This document shows positions 36,148 through 44,024 of a DNA stretch of 64,000 nt, in pieces. This DNA is from Caulobacter sp. NIBR1757 (GTDB lineage Bacteria; Pseudomonadota; Alphaproteobacteria; Caulobacterales; Caulobacteraceae). Positions within the stretch are counted from its first letter, which is position 1; every line of letters starts with the position of its first letter. The notes under the pieces were generated by a model. That model was not told the DNA's origin. It searched no databases and saw nothing but the letters and a program-made list of their open reading frames with translations. The position numbers were made by a program, and so were the translations under genes. The stretch covers positions 1,325,501-1,389,500 of the forward strand of contig NZ_CP115463.1 of the NCBI RefSeq assembly GCF_027912495.1. Reading direction: 5' to 3'.

Positions 36148-37021
36148 GCAGCTATCCATCACCCTTGTCAGCCCCGATCCGCAAGCCGTCTCGGCCGCGA
36201 TCACCCGTGTTCGTTCCCAGACCGGCGCCGGCGAGGCCCGCCTGCTCGGCACCGGCGCCGCCGATCTGACCGCGTCCGGCCAGCAGACCCTGACCCGGGG
36301 CCTGCTCGACGCCGTCCTCGGCGACCTGCCGGTCGACGCCTGTATCCAGCCTTTGGAGGGCCGCCGCAAACGCCTGCTGATCGCCGACATGGACTCGACC
36401 ATCATCGGCTGCGAATGCCTCGACGAGCTGGCCGATTTCGCCGGCGTCAAGGCGGCCGTGTCGGCGATCACCGAACGGGCCATGCGCGGCGAACTGGCCT
36501 TCGAGGGCGCCCTGCGCGAGCGGGTCGCCATGTTGAAGGGCCTGGAGCTGGCCGCCCTGCAGCGCTGCTACGACGAGCGGGTCAAGCTCAATCCCGGCGC
36601 CAGAACCCTGGTCCGCACCATGGCCGCGAACGGGGCGCGCTGCCTGCTGGTCTCCGGCGGCTTCAGCTTCTTCACCGGCCGCGTGGCCGCCGCCGCCGGC
36701 TTCCATGAAGATCGGGCCAACACCCTGATCGAGGATGCCGGCGGTCTGACCGGCGAGGTCGGCGAGCCCATCCTCGGCCGGGAGGCAAAGCTGGCAGCCC
36801 TCCAGGGCGAGGCGGCCAGGCTCGGCATTCCCTTGTCCGAGACGCTGGCCGTCGGCGACGGCGCCAACGACCTGGCCATGATCGAAGCCGCCGGCCTCGG
36901 CATCGCCTACCGCGCCAAGCCGGTCGTGGCGGCGCAAGCCCACGCCCGGGTGGACTACGCCGACCTGACGGCGCTGCTGTATTTTCAGGGGTATTCGGCA
37001 AACCAATTCGTCACGGACTGA
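36146..37021 (+). CDS. serB: Phosphoserine phosphatase
   Basis: A 291-residue HAD phosphatase for the last step of serine synthesis. The catalytic motif is [18 protein letters not shown] (DxDST), motif II is [15 protein letters not shown], and motif III is [16 protein letters not shown]. An N-terminal ACT-like segment of about 80 residues precedes the HAD domain, as in other alphaproteobacterial SerB. Its ATG (36146-36148) overlaps the miaA ATG on the opposite strand, leaving no intergenic DNA between the two divergent genes. Confidence 0.95.
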   Translation: MQLSITLVSPDPQAVSAAITRVRSQTGAGEARLLGTGAADLTASGQQTLTRGLLDAVLGDLPVDACIQPLEGRRKRLLIADMDSTIIGCECLDELADFAGVKAAVSAITERAMRGELAFEGALRERVAMLKGLELAALQRCYDERVKLNPGARTLVRTMAANGARCLLVSGGFSFFTGRVAAAAGFHEDRANTLIEDAGGLTGEVGEPILGREAKLAALQGEAARLGIPLSETLAVGDGANDLAMIEAAGLGIAYRAKPVVAAQAHARVDYADLTALLYFQGYSANQFVTD

Positions 37022-37057
37022 CCCACCGACGGCCGGACAATGCCCTATCCAAAAATC

Positions 37058-37193
37058 TGTCATCCCGGAAAGCGCGTAGCGCTTATCCGGGACCCAGGGG
37101 TTGCAGCGCACCGGCGTCAAAGCTGCGTTCGATCGCGAGACCACGCACCCCCTGGGTCCCGGATAGCCCGCTCCGCGGTCTTCCGGGATGACA
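37058..37193. repeat. Intergenic inverted repeat, GTCATCCCGG/GGACCCAGGGG type, copy 1
   Basis: The left end has TGTCATCCCGG and GGGACCCAGGGG; the right end has CCCCTGGGTCCC and CCGGGATGACA, so the whole 136-bp unit folds on itself. It occupies the convergent space between serB and hflC. A related copy is at 55515-55640. No ORF or transposase is inside. Confidence 0.8.
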
Positions 37194-37258
37194 CAGAGGG
37201 GGCAAGTTCGTGCGCGAGCGTGCTTCCCCTGCAGAGGCGAACCGCGCTGGCCGGCGAC

Positions 37259-38125
37259 CTACTCCCCGCCGCCGCCCTTGCCGAAGTAGCGGAAGAACTC
37301 GCTGTCCGGCGACAGCACCAGGGTCGCGTCGCCCTGGCCGAGGCTGGTCTCATAGGCCCGCATCGAACGGTAGAAGCCCGCGAAGGCCGGGTCCTTGCCG
37401 AAGCTCTCGGCGAACAGGCGGGCCCGTTCGGCGTCGGCCTCGCCTCGGATGCGTTCGGCCTCGCCGGTGGCGGTCCCGACGATCTCCAGCGCCTTCTGGT
37501 CGCCCTCGGCGCGTTTACGGACCGACTGCTGCTGGCGGGCGGTCTTCATCCGCTCGTAGACGGCGTTCTGGTTGGCCAGCGGCAGGTCGGCGCGCTTGAT
37601 GCGCACATCGATGACCTCGATGCCGAGGCGCGAGCTGACGGCCTGGCGGGCCAGGTTGTTGCGGATCGTGCCCATCAGTTCGGCCCGACGCTTCGAGATG
37701 ATGTCGTCGCTGTCGGCCGTGCCCAGGGCCTGGCGCAGGGCGGCGTTGAGGCGCTGTTCAAGCCGGCTCTGGCTGTTCGCCGCATCGCCCATGGCGGTGT
37801 AGAACAGGTAGGGGTTCTTGATGCGGTAACGCAGGAAGGCGTCGACCATCAGCCGGCCCTTGCTGCCGGTCAGAATCTCTTCCTTGGTCGCTTCCAGGGT
37901 CTGGTTGCGCTTGTCGAAGACGATGATGCTTTCCGAGAAGGGGTACTTCATCTTCAGGCCGGGCCCGTCGCCACGGCCGGGCGCGTTGACCACCCGCACC
38001 ACCTTGCCCAGCTGGACGACGACGGCCTGCTCGGTCTGTTTGATGACATAGAAGGTCTGGCTGGCGATCAGCAGCAGGCCGCCAAGCAGGATGGCCAGGA
38101 CGTAGAGTTGATTGCGGCCGATCAT
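37259..38125 (-). CDS. hflC: HflC, membrane protease modulator
   Basis: A 288-residue SPFH/prohibitin-family protein with one N-terminal membrane helix (YVLAILLGGLLLIASQTFYVI). The SPFH domain is VIKQTEQAVVVQLGKVVRVV through ILTGSKGRLMVDAFLRYRIK, followed by a long helical region with DVRIKRADLPLANQNAVYERM and ARQQQSVRKRAEGDQKA. HflKC forms a cage around FtsH and limits its proteolysis. The start overlaps the hflK stop by ATGA, so the two subunits are made in a coupled way. Confidence 0.95.
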   Translation of the reverse strand: MIGRNQLYVLAILLGGLLLIASQTFYVIKQTEQAVVVQLGKVVRVVNAPGRGDGPGLKMKYPFSESIIVFDKRNQTLEATKEEILTGSKGRLMVDAFLRYRIKNPYLFYTAMGDAANSQSRLEQRLNAALRQALGTADSDDIISKRRAELMGTIRNNLARQAVSSRLGIEVIDVRIKRADLPLANQNAVYERMKTARQQQSVRKRAEGDQKALEIVGTATGEAERIRGEADAERARLFAESFGKDPAFAGFYRSMRAYETSLGQGDATLVLSPDSEFFRYFGKGGGGE

Positions 38126-39282
38126 TGGGCGGCTCCCGCGCTGCGCGGCGCCGCTGCGCTCACCTTGGGTTTGAAGACATCGGGCGACAGCACGATGGGG
38201 GCTGTGACGCCCTTGCCGTCGATGATCACCTTGTTGGATTTGCTCAGCACCCGCTCCATCGTCTCGATGTAGAGCCGCTGGCGGGTGACGCCGGGGGCCA
38301 GGCGGTACTGGACATAGATCTGGTCGAAGCGCTGCGCCTCACCGACCGCCTCGTTGACGACCTGGGCCTTGTAGCCGAGCGCCGCCTGCTTGATCTGCGA
38401 GGCCTGGCCTTCGGCCCGGTTGACCTTGGCCTGATAGTCCTGGTCGGCGGCGGCGACGTCCTGGAAGGCGGCGACGACGGGCTTGGGCGGTTCGGCGGCG
38501 CGGATCTGCACCGAATCGACCACCACCCCGGCGTCATAGCTGTCGAGGATGCGCTGCATCAGGGTGGCGGCCTCCAGCTGGATGCGGCCGCGGTCGGTGG
38601 TCATCACCGGGTCCAGCTGGTTGCGGCCGACCACCTCGCGCATGGCGCTCTCGGCGACGTCCTTCACCGTCTGGGCGACGTCGGTGACGTTGAACAGCGA
38701 CTTGGGCGCGTCGGCGATCTTCCAGTTCACGGCGAACGACATATCGACGATGGCCTCGTCGCCGGTCAGCATCAGGCTCTCGTCCTCGACGGTGCCGGCC
38801 TTGGCGCCGCCGACGAGGGTTTCGTTGATGGTGGTGACGTCGACCTTGCGGTAGCCCTGGATGATCGGGAAGTGGTAGCCCAGACCGGGGCCGAACTTGC
38901 TGGTGTAGGCGCCGAAGGTGGTGACCACCGCCGTCTCCTTGGCCCCGACGACGATGACGCCGGCCAGGGCATAGACCGCCACCAGCAGGCCGCCGACGAT
39001 CGGCGCGTATTTGCGCAGCATGTCCGGCGTGCTCTCGCCGGGCGATCCGCCGCCACCGCCGCCCCCACCAGAGAACATCCCGCGCAGGCGGGCGCTCCAG
39101 CGGTCGATCAGTTCGTTGAGGTCGACGCCCTCGGCGGGCGGCGGTTGCGGGCGGCGCGGCGGCGTCGGCCGGCGCGGTTCGTCACGGTCAGGGGCAGGGG
39201 CCGGGGCGCCCGGCTTGTCCTTGTCGCCTTCCGGCGGCGGCGAACCCCAGGGTCCGGGGTTGGCGTTGTCGTTCCAGGGCAT
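38122..39282 (-). CDS. hflK: HflK, membrane protease modulator
   Basis: With ATG 39282 (MPWNDNANPGPWGSPPPEG) the protein is 386 residues: a cytoplasmic Pro/Gly-rich N-terminus with an eight-Gly run, one membrane helix (APIVGGLLVAVYALAGVIVV) and an SPFH domain (KETAVVTTFGAYTSKFGPGL, then FPIIQGYRKVDVTTINETLV). The C-terminal part has MREVVGRNQLDPVMTTDRG and YRLAPGVTRQRLYIETMERV. It partners with HflC, encoded next. It is divergent from the Mrp-family gene. Confidence 0.95.
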   Translation of the reverse strand: MPWNDNANPGPWGSPPPEGDKDKPGAPAPAPDRDEPRRPTPPRRPQPPPAEGVDLNELIDRWSARLRGMFSGGGGGGGGSPGESTPDMLRKYAPIVGGLLVAVYALAGVIVVGAKETAVVTTFGAYTSKFGPGLGYHFPIIQGYRKVDVTTINETLVGGAKAGTVEDESLMLTGDEAIVDMSFAVNWKIADAPKSLFNVTDVAQTVKDVAESAMREVVGRNQLDPVMTTDRGRIQLEAATLMQRILDSYDAGVVVDSVQIRAAEPPKPVVAAFQDVAAADQDYQAKVNRAEGQASQIKQAALGYKAQVVNEAVGEAQRFDQIYVQYRLAPGVTRQRLYIETMERVLSKSNKVIIDGKGVTAPIVLSPDVFKPKVSAAAPRSAGAAQ

Positions 39283-39385
39283 GGAGTCGGCGGGCTTCCG
39301 TCGGCTGAATAAACGAGCCCGGTTGCAAACCCGGGCGTGGAGCCGGATATGAGACGCCCAAGCCCTCAACGCAAGCTGAACCGGT

Positions 39386-40477
39386 ATGACTTCCCTCCCG
39401 ACAATCGACCGTGACGCCGTCCTGGCGGCCCTCGACAAGGTGGTCGATCCCCGGTCCGGGCGCGGCCTGGTGGCCGCCGGGCTGGTCCAGGGGCTGGTGA
39501 TCCGTGAGGGAACCGCCGGCTTCATGCTCGAGGTTCCGGCCGCCGACGCGGCCCGCTACGGCTATATCCGCGAACAGGCCGAGACGGTCCTGAAGGGCCT
39601 GCCGGGCGTCGAGAAGGCCCAGGTGGTGCTGACCGCCGAGGCCGGCTCCGGGGTGACGCGCCAGCGCAAGACGGCGCGGCTCAGCCCCGATCCAAAATCC
39701 GAACCCAAGGCCTCGGAAGCCGAGAAGCCGGCCCATGTGAAGCGGGTCATCGCCGTGGCCAGCGGCAAGGGCGGGGTCGGCAAGTCCACCGTCTCGGTCA
39801 ATCTCGCCTGCGCCTTCGCAAAGCTGGGCCTGAACGTCGGTCTGCTCGACGCCGACGTCTACGGCCCTTCGGCGCCGAAGATGATGGGCATCGACGAGGA
39901 GCCGGCCTTCGTCGACGGCAAGCTCGAGCCGCTCACCGCCCACGGGGTCAAGCTGATGAGCATCGGCTTCATGGTCGCCGAAGGCAGCCCGATGATCTGG
40001 CGCGGCCCGATGGCCAGCTCCGCCGTGCGCCAGATGGTCCAGGACGTGCGCTGGGGCACGGAAGCCACGCCCCTCGACCTCCTCATCGTCGACCTGCCGC
40101 CGGGCACCGGCGACATCCACCTGACCCTGGTCCAGAAACTGGCCGTCGATGGCGTCGTGCTGGTCTCCACGCCTCAGGAGATCGCCCTGATCGACGCGAG
40201 ACGTGCGGCGGCGATGTTCGCCAAGACCGGCACCCCGATCCTCGGCGTCATCGAGAACATGGCCTGGTTCGAAGGCCCGGACGGCGTGAGAATCCCCATC
40301 TTCGGAACCGGCGGGGCCAGGACCGAGGCGGAGACGCTCGGCGTCCCCCTGCTGGCCGAAATCCCCATCGAACTGGCCCTGCGCCAGGCCGGCGACGAGG
40401 GCCGCCCGCTGACGGCGGTCGGCGGCGAAAGCCTCGCCGCCAAAGGCTTCGAGGCGGCGGCCCGGGCGCTGCTGTAG
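39386..40477 (+). CDS. Mrp/ApbC family iron-sulfur carrier ATPase
   Basis: A 363-residue protein: N-terminal DUF59/MIP18-like domain (about 1-85), then a ParA-type ATPase with the deviant Walker A AVASGKGGVGKSTVSVNLA, LLDADVYGPSAPKMMG, MIWRGPMASSAVRQM and LPPGTGDIHLTL. This family carries Fe-S clusters to target proteins. The region that usually holds the CxxC pair reads ENMAWFEGPDGVRIPIFGTGG here and has no cysteine, so the cluster ligation may differ. It is divergent from hflK and 16 nt upstream of a CinA-family gene. Confidence 0.9.
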   Translation: MTSLPTIDRDAVLAALDKVVDPRSGRGLVAAGLVQGLVIREGTAGFMLEVPAADAARYGYIREQAETVLKGLPGVEKAQVVLTAEAGSGVTRQRKTARLSPDPKSEPKASEAEKPAHVKRVIAVASGKGGVGKSTVSVNLACAFAKLGLNVGLLDADVYGPSAPKMMGIDEEPAFVDGKLEPLTAHGVKLMSIGFMVAEGSPMIWRGPMASSAVRQMVQDVRWGTEATPLDLLIVDLPPGTGDIHLTLVQKLAVDGVVLVSTPQEIALIDARRAAAMFAKTGTPILGVIENMAWFEGPDGVRIPIFGTGGARTEAETLGVPLLAEIPIELALRQAGDEGRPLTAVGGESLAAKGFEAAARALL

Positions 40478-40493
40478 GAAGGCGAAAGACAAC

Positions 40494-40997
40494 ATGCACG
40501 ACATCCTCGCCCTCGGCGCCCGCGCCGGCGCCCTGCTCAAGGAACGGGGCGAGAAGGTCGCCGTCGGGGAGACCTCGGCCGGCGGGCTGATCTCCGCCAG
40601 CCTGCTGGCTGTCCCCGGCGCCTCGGCCTATTTCGCCGGCGGCGCCATCACCTATTCGGCCCGCTCGATCCGGGGGCTGGCCGGCATCTCCACCGACCAG
40701 ATGCGGGCCGACGGCATCCGCTCCAGCTCCGAGCCCTACGCCCTGCTGCTGGCCGGCGAGATCAAGGCCCGGCACGGCAACATCAGCTGGGGGCTGTCGG
40801 AGACTGGGGCGGCGGGACCTGACGGCAACCCCTATGGCGATCCGGCCGGGCACACCTGCATGGCCGTGGTCGGGGCGGTCAGCGTCGTGCGGACCCTGCG
40901 CACCGGGTCCAGCGACCGGGTCGAGAACATGTGGGCCTTCGCCGAGGCGACGCTGAAGCTGTTCGTCGAGGTCCTGGAAACCGCGCCGGCCCGCTAG
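40494..40997 (+). CDS. CinA family protein (NMN amidohydrolase-like)
   Basis: A 167-residue protein consisting only of the CinA C-terminal domain (PncC type). KVAVGETSAGGLISASLLAVPGAS, YFAGGAITYSARSI and WGLSETGAAGPDGNPYGDPAG are its conserved blocks, the first with the catalytic Ser. Such proteins deamidate nicotinamide mononucleotide to nicotinate mononucleotide in NAD salvage. The usual QTAGVAGP-like loop reads SETGAAGPDG here. It is 16 nt behind the Mrp gene, so it is likely co-transcribed, and convergent with rpiB. Confidence 0.85.
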   Translation: MHDILALGARAGALLKERGEKVAVGETSAGGLISASLLAVPGASAYFAGGAITYSARSIRGLAGISTDQMRADGIRSSSEPYALLLAGEIKARHGNISWGLSETGAAGPDGNPYGDPAGHTCMAVVGAVSVVRTLRTGSSDRVENMWAFAEATLKLFVEVLETAPAR

Positions 40998-41001
40998 CGG
41001 C

Positions 41002-41472
41002 CTACAGCGCTGACGGATCCAGCCGCGCCAGCCGCTCGCGCCGCTCCGCATAGCGGTCGCCCAGAGCGGGGGTGGTCAGGAAGAGCCTGAGCATCTGTTC
41101 CGCCGTCGTGCCGTCCAGGGTGTCCGCCCCGAGGGCCAGCAGGTTGGCGTCGCCGTGCTGCCGGGCCGAGGCGGCCTCCTCCACCGTGTGAAGCAGGGTG
41201 GCGCGGATGAAGGGGAAGCGATTGGCGGCGATGGCCATCATCTGGCCGCTGCCGCAGATGCCGACGGCGAAATCGGACCGGCCCTGTTTGATTTCGGTCA
41301 CCAGAGCCACGGCGTAGTCCATGGCGTCGACCCGTTCGGCCGCGCTGCCCGTGCCGCAGTCCTTGACCGCATAACCCTCGGTCTCCAGCCACGCCGTGAG
41401 CCGCGCCTTCAGGGCGACCCCTCGGTGGTCGGCGGCGATGGCGATGGGCTTGCGGGTCAGTCTGTCGGTCAT
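41002..41472 (-). CDS. rpiB: Ribose-5-phosphate isomerase B/LacAB family
   Basis: A 156-residue sugar-phosphate isomerase. It begins KPIAIAADHRGVALKARLTAW, and has DYAVALVTEIKQGRSDFAVGICGSGQMMAIAANRF (active-site Cys in GICGSGQ) plus HGDANLLALGADTL. RpiB interconverts ribose 5-phosphate and ribulose 5-phosphate; some relatives act on other sugar phosphates. A perfect 24-bp palindrome lies 13 nt upstream of the ATG and is a strong operator candidate, which suggests the gene is inducible. Confidence 0.88.
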   Translation of the reverse strand: MTDRLTRKPIAIAADHRGVALKARLTAWLETEGYAVKDCGTGSAAERVDAMDYAVALVTEIKQGRSDFAVGICGSGQMMAIAANRFPFIRATLLHTVEEAASARQHGDANLLALGADTLDGTTAEQMLRLFLTTPALGDRYAERRERLARLDPSAL

Positions 41473-41485
41473 CTCCCGAAAGCCG

Positions 41486-41509
41486 ATGAATATGTCTAGA
41501 CATATTCAT
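41486..41509. promoter_or_regulatory. Perfect 24-bp palindrome upstream of rpiB
   Basis: ATGAATATGTCT is followed immediately by its reverse complement AGACATATTCAT. The core ATGTCTAGACAT resembles sites of GntR-family repressors. It starts 13 nt from the rpiB start codon, where binding would block transcription or early elongation. It is AT-rich compared with surrounding DNA. No regulator gene is adjacent. Confidence 0.65.
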
Positions 41510-41761
41510 TTTGGGGCTTCTTACGGCCCTTGCGACAATTGCGACGGCCACCCGGCCGGATGTGGGTCCAGCGACGACAAGCAGGCCTACATTCGGCGAC
41601 ACGCGGCCTGCGGCTGGCCTACGCCGTGGGCTACAATCCCGCCGCCTCGGCCCACCCTCCGGGCACGGTTCCCTCAGCCTTTTCAACGGCAAGACGCCGC
41701 GTTGACGCCCTTGCCGCCGGCTGACGCGGTATAATCGTAGGCCGCTTCGATAGCGGCCGGT
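41510..41761. other. Intergenic stretch without a supported gene
   Basis: About 250 bp between the rpiB palindrome and the desaturase fragment. Short open frames exist on the plus strand, none with a convincing start, Shine-Dalgarno or family match. CCGC-TTCGATA-GCGG near 41742-41756 is a small hairpin. I see nothing else in it. Confidence 0.5.
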
Positions 41762-41911
41762 TCAGGCCACGGCCAGCCTCGCCGGTTTGCTGGAGGCCAG
41801 CTTGAAGACGTCCCAGTAGCCCGGCGCGGTCAACATGCCGTCCAGCACGCCCTTCTGCTTCAGCAACCGATGCGTTCTCGGCAGGTTGTAGCAGGGCACA
41901 TGCATGAAGAT
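41762..41911 (-). pseudogene. Displaced 3' end of a fatty acid desaturase gene
   Basis: The minus strand reads IFMHVPCYNLPRTHRLLKQK, then GVLDGMLTAPGYWDVFKLAS and a stop: the last 49 codons of a desaturase, aligning to residues from about 266 of the intact gene at 42371-43315 (MFMWVGCYNLPKVSRLLREK). It has the high GC content of the neighbourhood, unlike the corresponding end of the intact gene. No N-terminal part is present. It probably is the original 3' end, pushed away when the DNA carrying the Imm39-like gene integrated. Confidence 0.8.
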
Positions 41912-41930
41912 CGAATTCGCGCGGCAGCGG

Positions 41931-42326
41931 CTACGCTGCCTCGTAAAGAGACCTGAGATGCGTCACGGGTAGCCGGTATCGCTCGCCTGCGTGGATAAGC
42001 GCTATCAACGTAGCCTTACGATAAACTGCAGCCATCTCATCTTCCGCCGCATCACGGAACCGATGAACGTCTACCTCTATGGCCAATGGGAGCTCGCCAT
42101 CTCTAGTGTCTATTTTGCGGTAGTGAGGTTCGAGTTCATCTTTCAGTCCATATCGGATGATGACACTCACCCAACTGAATGGGGCGTCTTCGAGATATCC
42201 GGAACGGACTAGTTCTTCCTCAAGCTCGTCACGTACTCGGTTCGCCGCTGCCGCATTTCGCCTAGCGTGAATTCGAGCTTGGGTGAGAGCCACGCCAGCC
42301 AAGACCAGTTTCCGGTTATGAGCCAT
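41931..42326 (-). CDS. Imm39-like immunity protein
   Basis: A 131-residue soluble protein. MAHNRKLVLAGVALTQARIH at the start, VRDELEEELVRSGYLEDAPF, SWVSVIIRYGLKDELEPHY and ATLIALIHAGERYRLPVTHL match what I recall of the Imm39 family, predicted antidotes of polymorphic toxins. Its base composition is clearly more AT-rich than neighbouring genes, a sign of transfer. No toxin or secretion cassette is adjacent. It sits between the mosaic desaturase gene and the displaced desaturase 3' end, ending 20 nt before the latter. The family call is from memory of the pattern, so moderately sure. Confidence 0.65.
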   Translation of the reverse strand: MAHNRKLVLAGVALTQARIHARRNAAAANRVRDELEEELVRSGYLEDAPFSWVSVIIRYGLKDELEPHYRKIDTRDGELPLAIEVDVHRFRDAAEDEMAAVYRKATLIALIHAGERYRLPVTHLRSLYEAA

Positions 42327-42370
42327 TGTTGATTTACCGAATGAGGGATTGGCGAACGCCGAAACGGGTG

Positions 42371-43315
42371 TCAGGGAGCGCTGGAAACCTCAGAGCGAGA
42401 GGTCGCCAGCCGTAGAACTTCCAAATACGATTTGGCTGTCAGCATTCCATTCGTAACGCCTTTTTCCCGAAGCAAACGGCTTACTTTCGGTAGGTTGTAG
42501 CAGCCTACCCACATGAACATGTGGTGCTCGCAGTGATAGTTGACGAAATACGGCGCGAGCAGGGCGCGCTCGATGAGGTTGGCCTTCGTCGTGCGGGCGT
42601 GGCGCAGGGGATCGGGCTCGTCCCTGGCGATGCAGGCGTGCTCGGCGATGTTGCGCAGGCGGGTGACGAGCGGCAGCCAGGTCGCCTGCGGCGCCAGCCA
42701 CAGCACCGGCCAGGCCCACCAGAAGCCGAACGGGGCGGTGACGGCGACCGTGACGATCATGCCGAGGAAGAAGCGTTTACGGCTGACCACCGCCTTTTTC
42801 AGGATCGGCCAAAGCGGCTGATCGGGGGTGCGCTCGCGCAGGGTCTTCACCAGGCCGGCCCAGCGCTGCTTGTAGTAGGTCTGGCCGGTCAGGTCGCGGA
42901 CCACCTTGCGCCACAGGGACTTGCGGGTGATCGGGAAGGGGGCGGAGAGGACGAGGTCCGGGTCTTCCGACTGCTGGGCGAACCTGTGATGGCCCAGGTG
43001 ATAGGTGCGGTAGGCGACCAGGCCGCCGGGGGTCAGGTAGTCGCCGAGGAAGTCGTTGACCTTGAGGTCGGGGTGCAGGGCGCCGTGGGCGGCGTCGTGC
43101 ATCAGGATGGCCAGGCCCAGCTGGCGGGCGCCGATGATCATCACCGCCAGCGGGATGGTGATCGGCCAGACCAGGGCCATGGCCCCGGCGGCGAAGATGA
43201 CCAGCCAGGCATGGGCGATCAGGGCCGGGCCCTTCCAGGCCGACTTTTCGGACAGCGGAGCCCATTCCTCGGGCGTGAAATAGGTCTTCGCGGCGACACG
43301 GGCGGCGGCGGCCAT
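42371..43315 (-). CDS. Fatty acid desaturase, apparently mosaic at the 3' end
   Basis: A 314-residue membrane di-iron desaturase with the three His boxes HDAAHG (73-78), HLGHHRF (106-112) and HCEHH (261-265) and four to five hydrophobic segments. From about codon 267 to the stop (roughly 42371-42520) the DNA becomes noticeably AT-richer than the rest of the gene, while a GC-rich copy of the same C-terminal segment lies downstream at 41762-41911. The gene follows a TetR regulator with stop and start overlapping (TGATG). Members introduce double bonds into membrane lipid acyl chains; the position is unknown. Confidence 0.88.
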   Translation of the reverse strand: MAAAARVAAKTYFTPEEWAPLSEKSAWKGPALIAHAWLVIFAAGAMALVWPITIPLAVMIIGARQLGLAILMHDAAHGALHPDLKVNDFLGDYLTPGGLVAYRTYHLGHHRFAQQSEDPDLVLSAPFPITRKSLWRKVVRDLTGQTYYKQRWAGLVKTLRERTPDQPLWPILKKAVVSRKRFFLGMIVTVAVTAPFGFWWAWPVLWLAPQATWLPLVTRLRNIAEHACIARDEPDPLRHARTTKANLIERALLAPYFVNYHCEHHMFMWVGCYNLPKVSRLLREKGVTNGMLTAKSYLEVLRLATSRSEVSSAP

Positions 43316-43929
43316 CAGGCGTCTCCTGGTTTCGGCGACAGGCGGAGCAGGGCGAGCATGTCTTCGACCGCCTCGGACACGGTGGCCTCGGTGGCCCCTT
43401 CGCGCAGGGCCACGCCCAGCGCCAGGGTCCAGAAGCGGCGGGCGGTGACGGCGGGGTCTTCAGGCCCGGTCCAGCCGCGTTTGCGGCGAACCTCGGCATA
43501 GGCCCGGTCGCCTTCGGCGTGCAGGCGTTCGAAGGTGCGTTCGATCAGGGGAGCGAGGTCCTGCCGCCGGCGGGTCAGCGACAGGGCCTCGACGAACAGG
43601 GCCAGGCCAGGGGCGCCGAGCACGGTCTCGACCAGGCGGCGGTTGTAATCGCCGCCCGTCGGCGCGGTGGCGGCGGCCGCCTCGGCCCGGGCGGCGACAT
43701 AGAGCACCTCGCGGCAGGCGGCCTCGACGAACAGGGCCTCCTTGGTGCGGAAATAGTAGGTCACCTGGCTGGGGTAGGCCCCGGCGGCGGTGGCGATCTC
43801 GGCGACGGCGACGCCGGTCGCGCCACGCGACTTGAACAGCTCGACCGCCGCGTCGAGCAGGCGCGAGCGCATCCGCTTGCCGGGCTCACGCACGGCGCGC
43901 ACGTCGGTCAGGGCTTGAACCTTCGCCAT
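43315..43929 (-). CDS. TetR family regulator of the desaturase gene
   Basis: A 204-residue repressor with the N-terminal TetR helix-turn-helix (RSRLLDAAVELFKSRGATGV then EIATAAGAYPSQVTYYFRTKEALF). The effector domain is all helical. The ATG is at 43929; longer in-frame starts run through the operator. A perfect dyad TTTTTGTA-TGACG-TACAAAAA ends just upstream. It is coupled to the desaturase (stop and start share one base), so it probably represses both in response to fatty acids or acyl-CoA, as FabR/DesT-like regulators do. The ligand is inferred. Confidence 0.9.
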   Translation of the reverse strand: MAKVQALTDVRAVREPGKRMRSRLLDAAVELFKSRGATGVAVAEIATAAGAYPSQVTYYFRTKEALFVEAACREVLYVAARAEAAAATAPTGGDYNRRLVETVLGAPGLALFVEALSLTRRRQDLAPLIERTFERLHAEGDRAYAEVRRKRGWTGPEDPAVTARRFWTLALGVALREGATEATVSEAVEDMLALLRLSPKPGDA

Positions 43930-43934
43930 GGGGT

Positions 43935-43955
43935 TTTTTGTATGACGTACAAAAA
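43935..43955. promoter_or_regulatory. Operator upstream of tetR-desaturase
   Basis: TTTTTGTA and TACAAAAA form a perfect 8-bp inverted repeat with a 5-nt spacer, starting 6 nt from the TetR ATG. It is AT-rich in a GC-rich genome and of the right size for a TetR dimer. It would block both the regulator and the desaturase. Confidence 0.7.
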
Positions 43956-44024
43956 GGGGCGTCAACGGTCTGGACAGACACCCGCGTTCGTCGCACGCTG
44001 GTCTTTCCCTGGGGAGGGACGACC

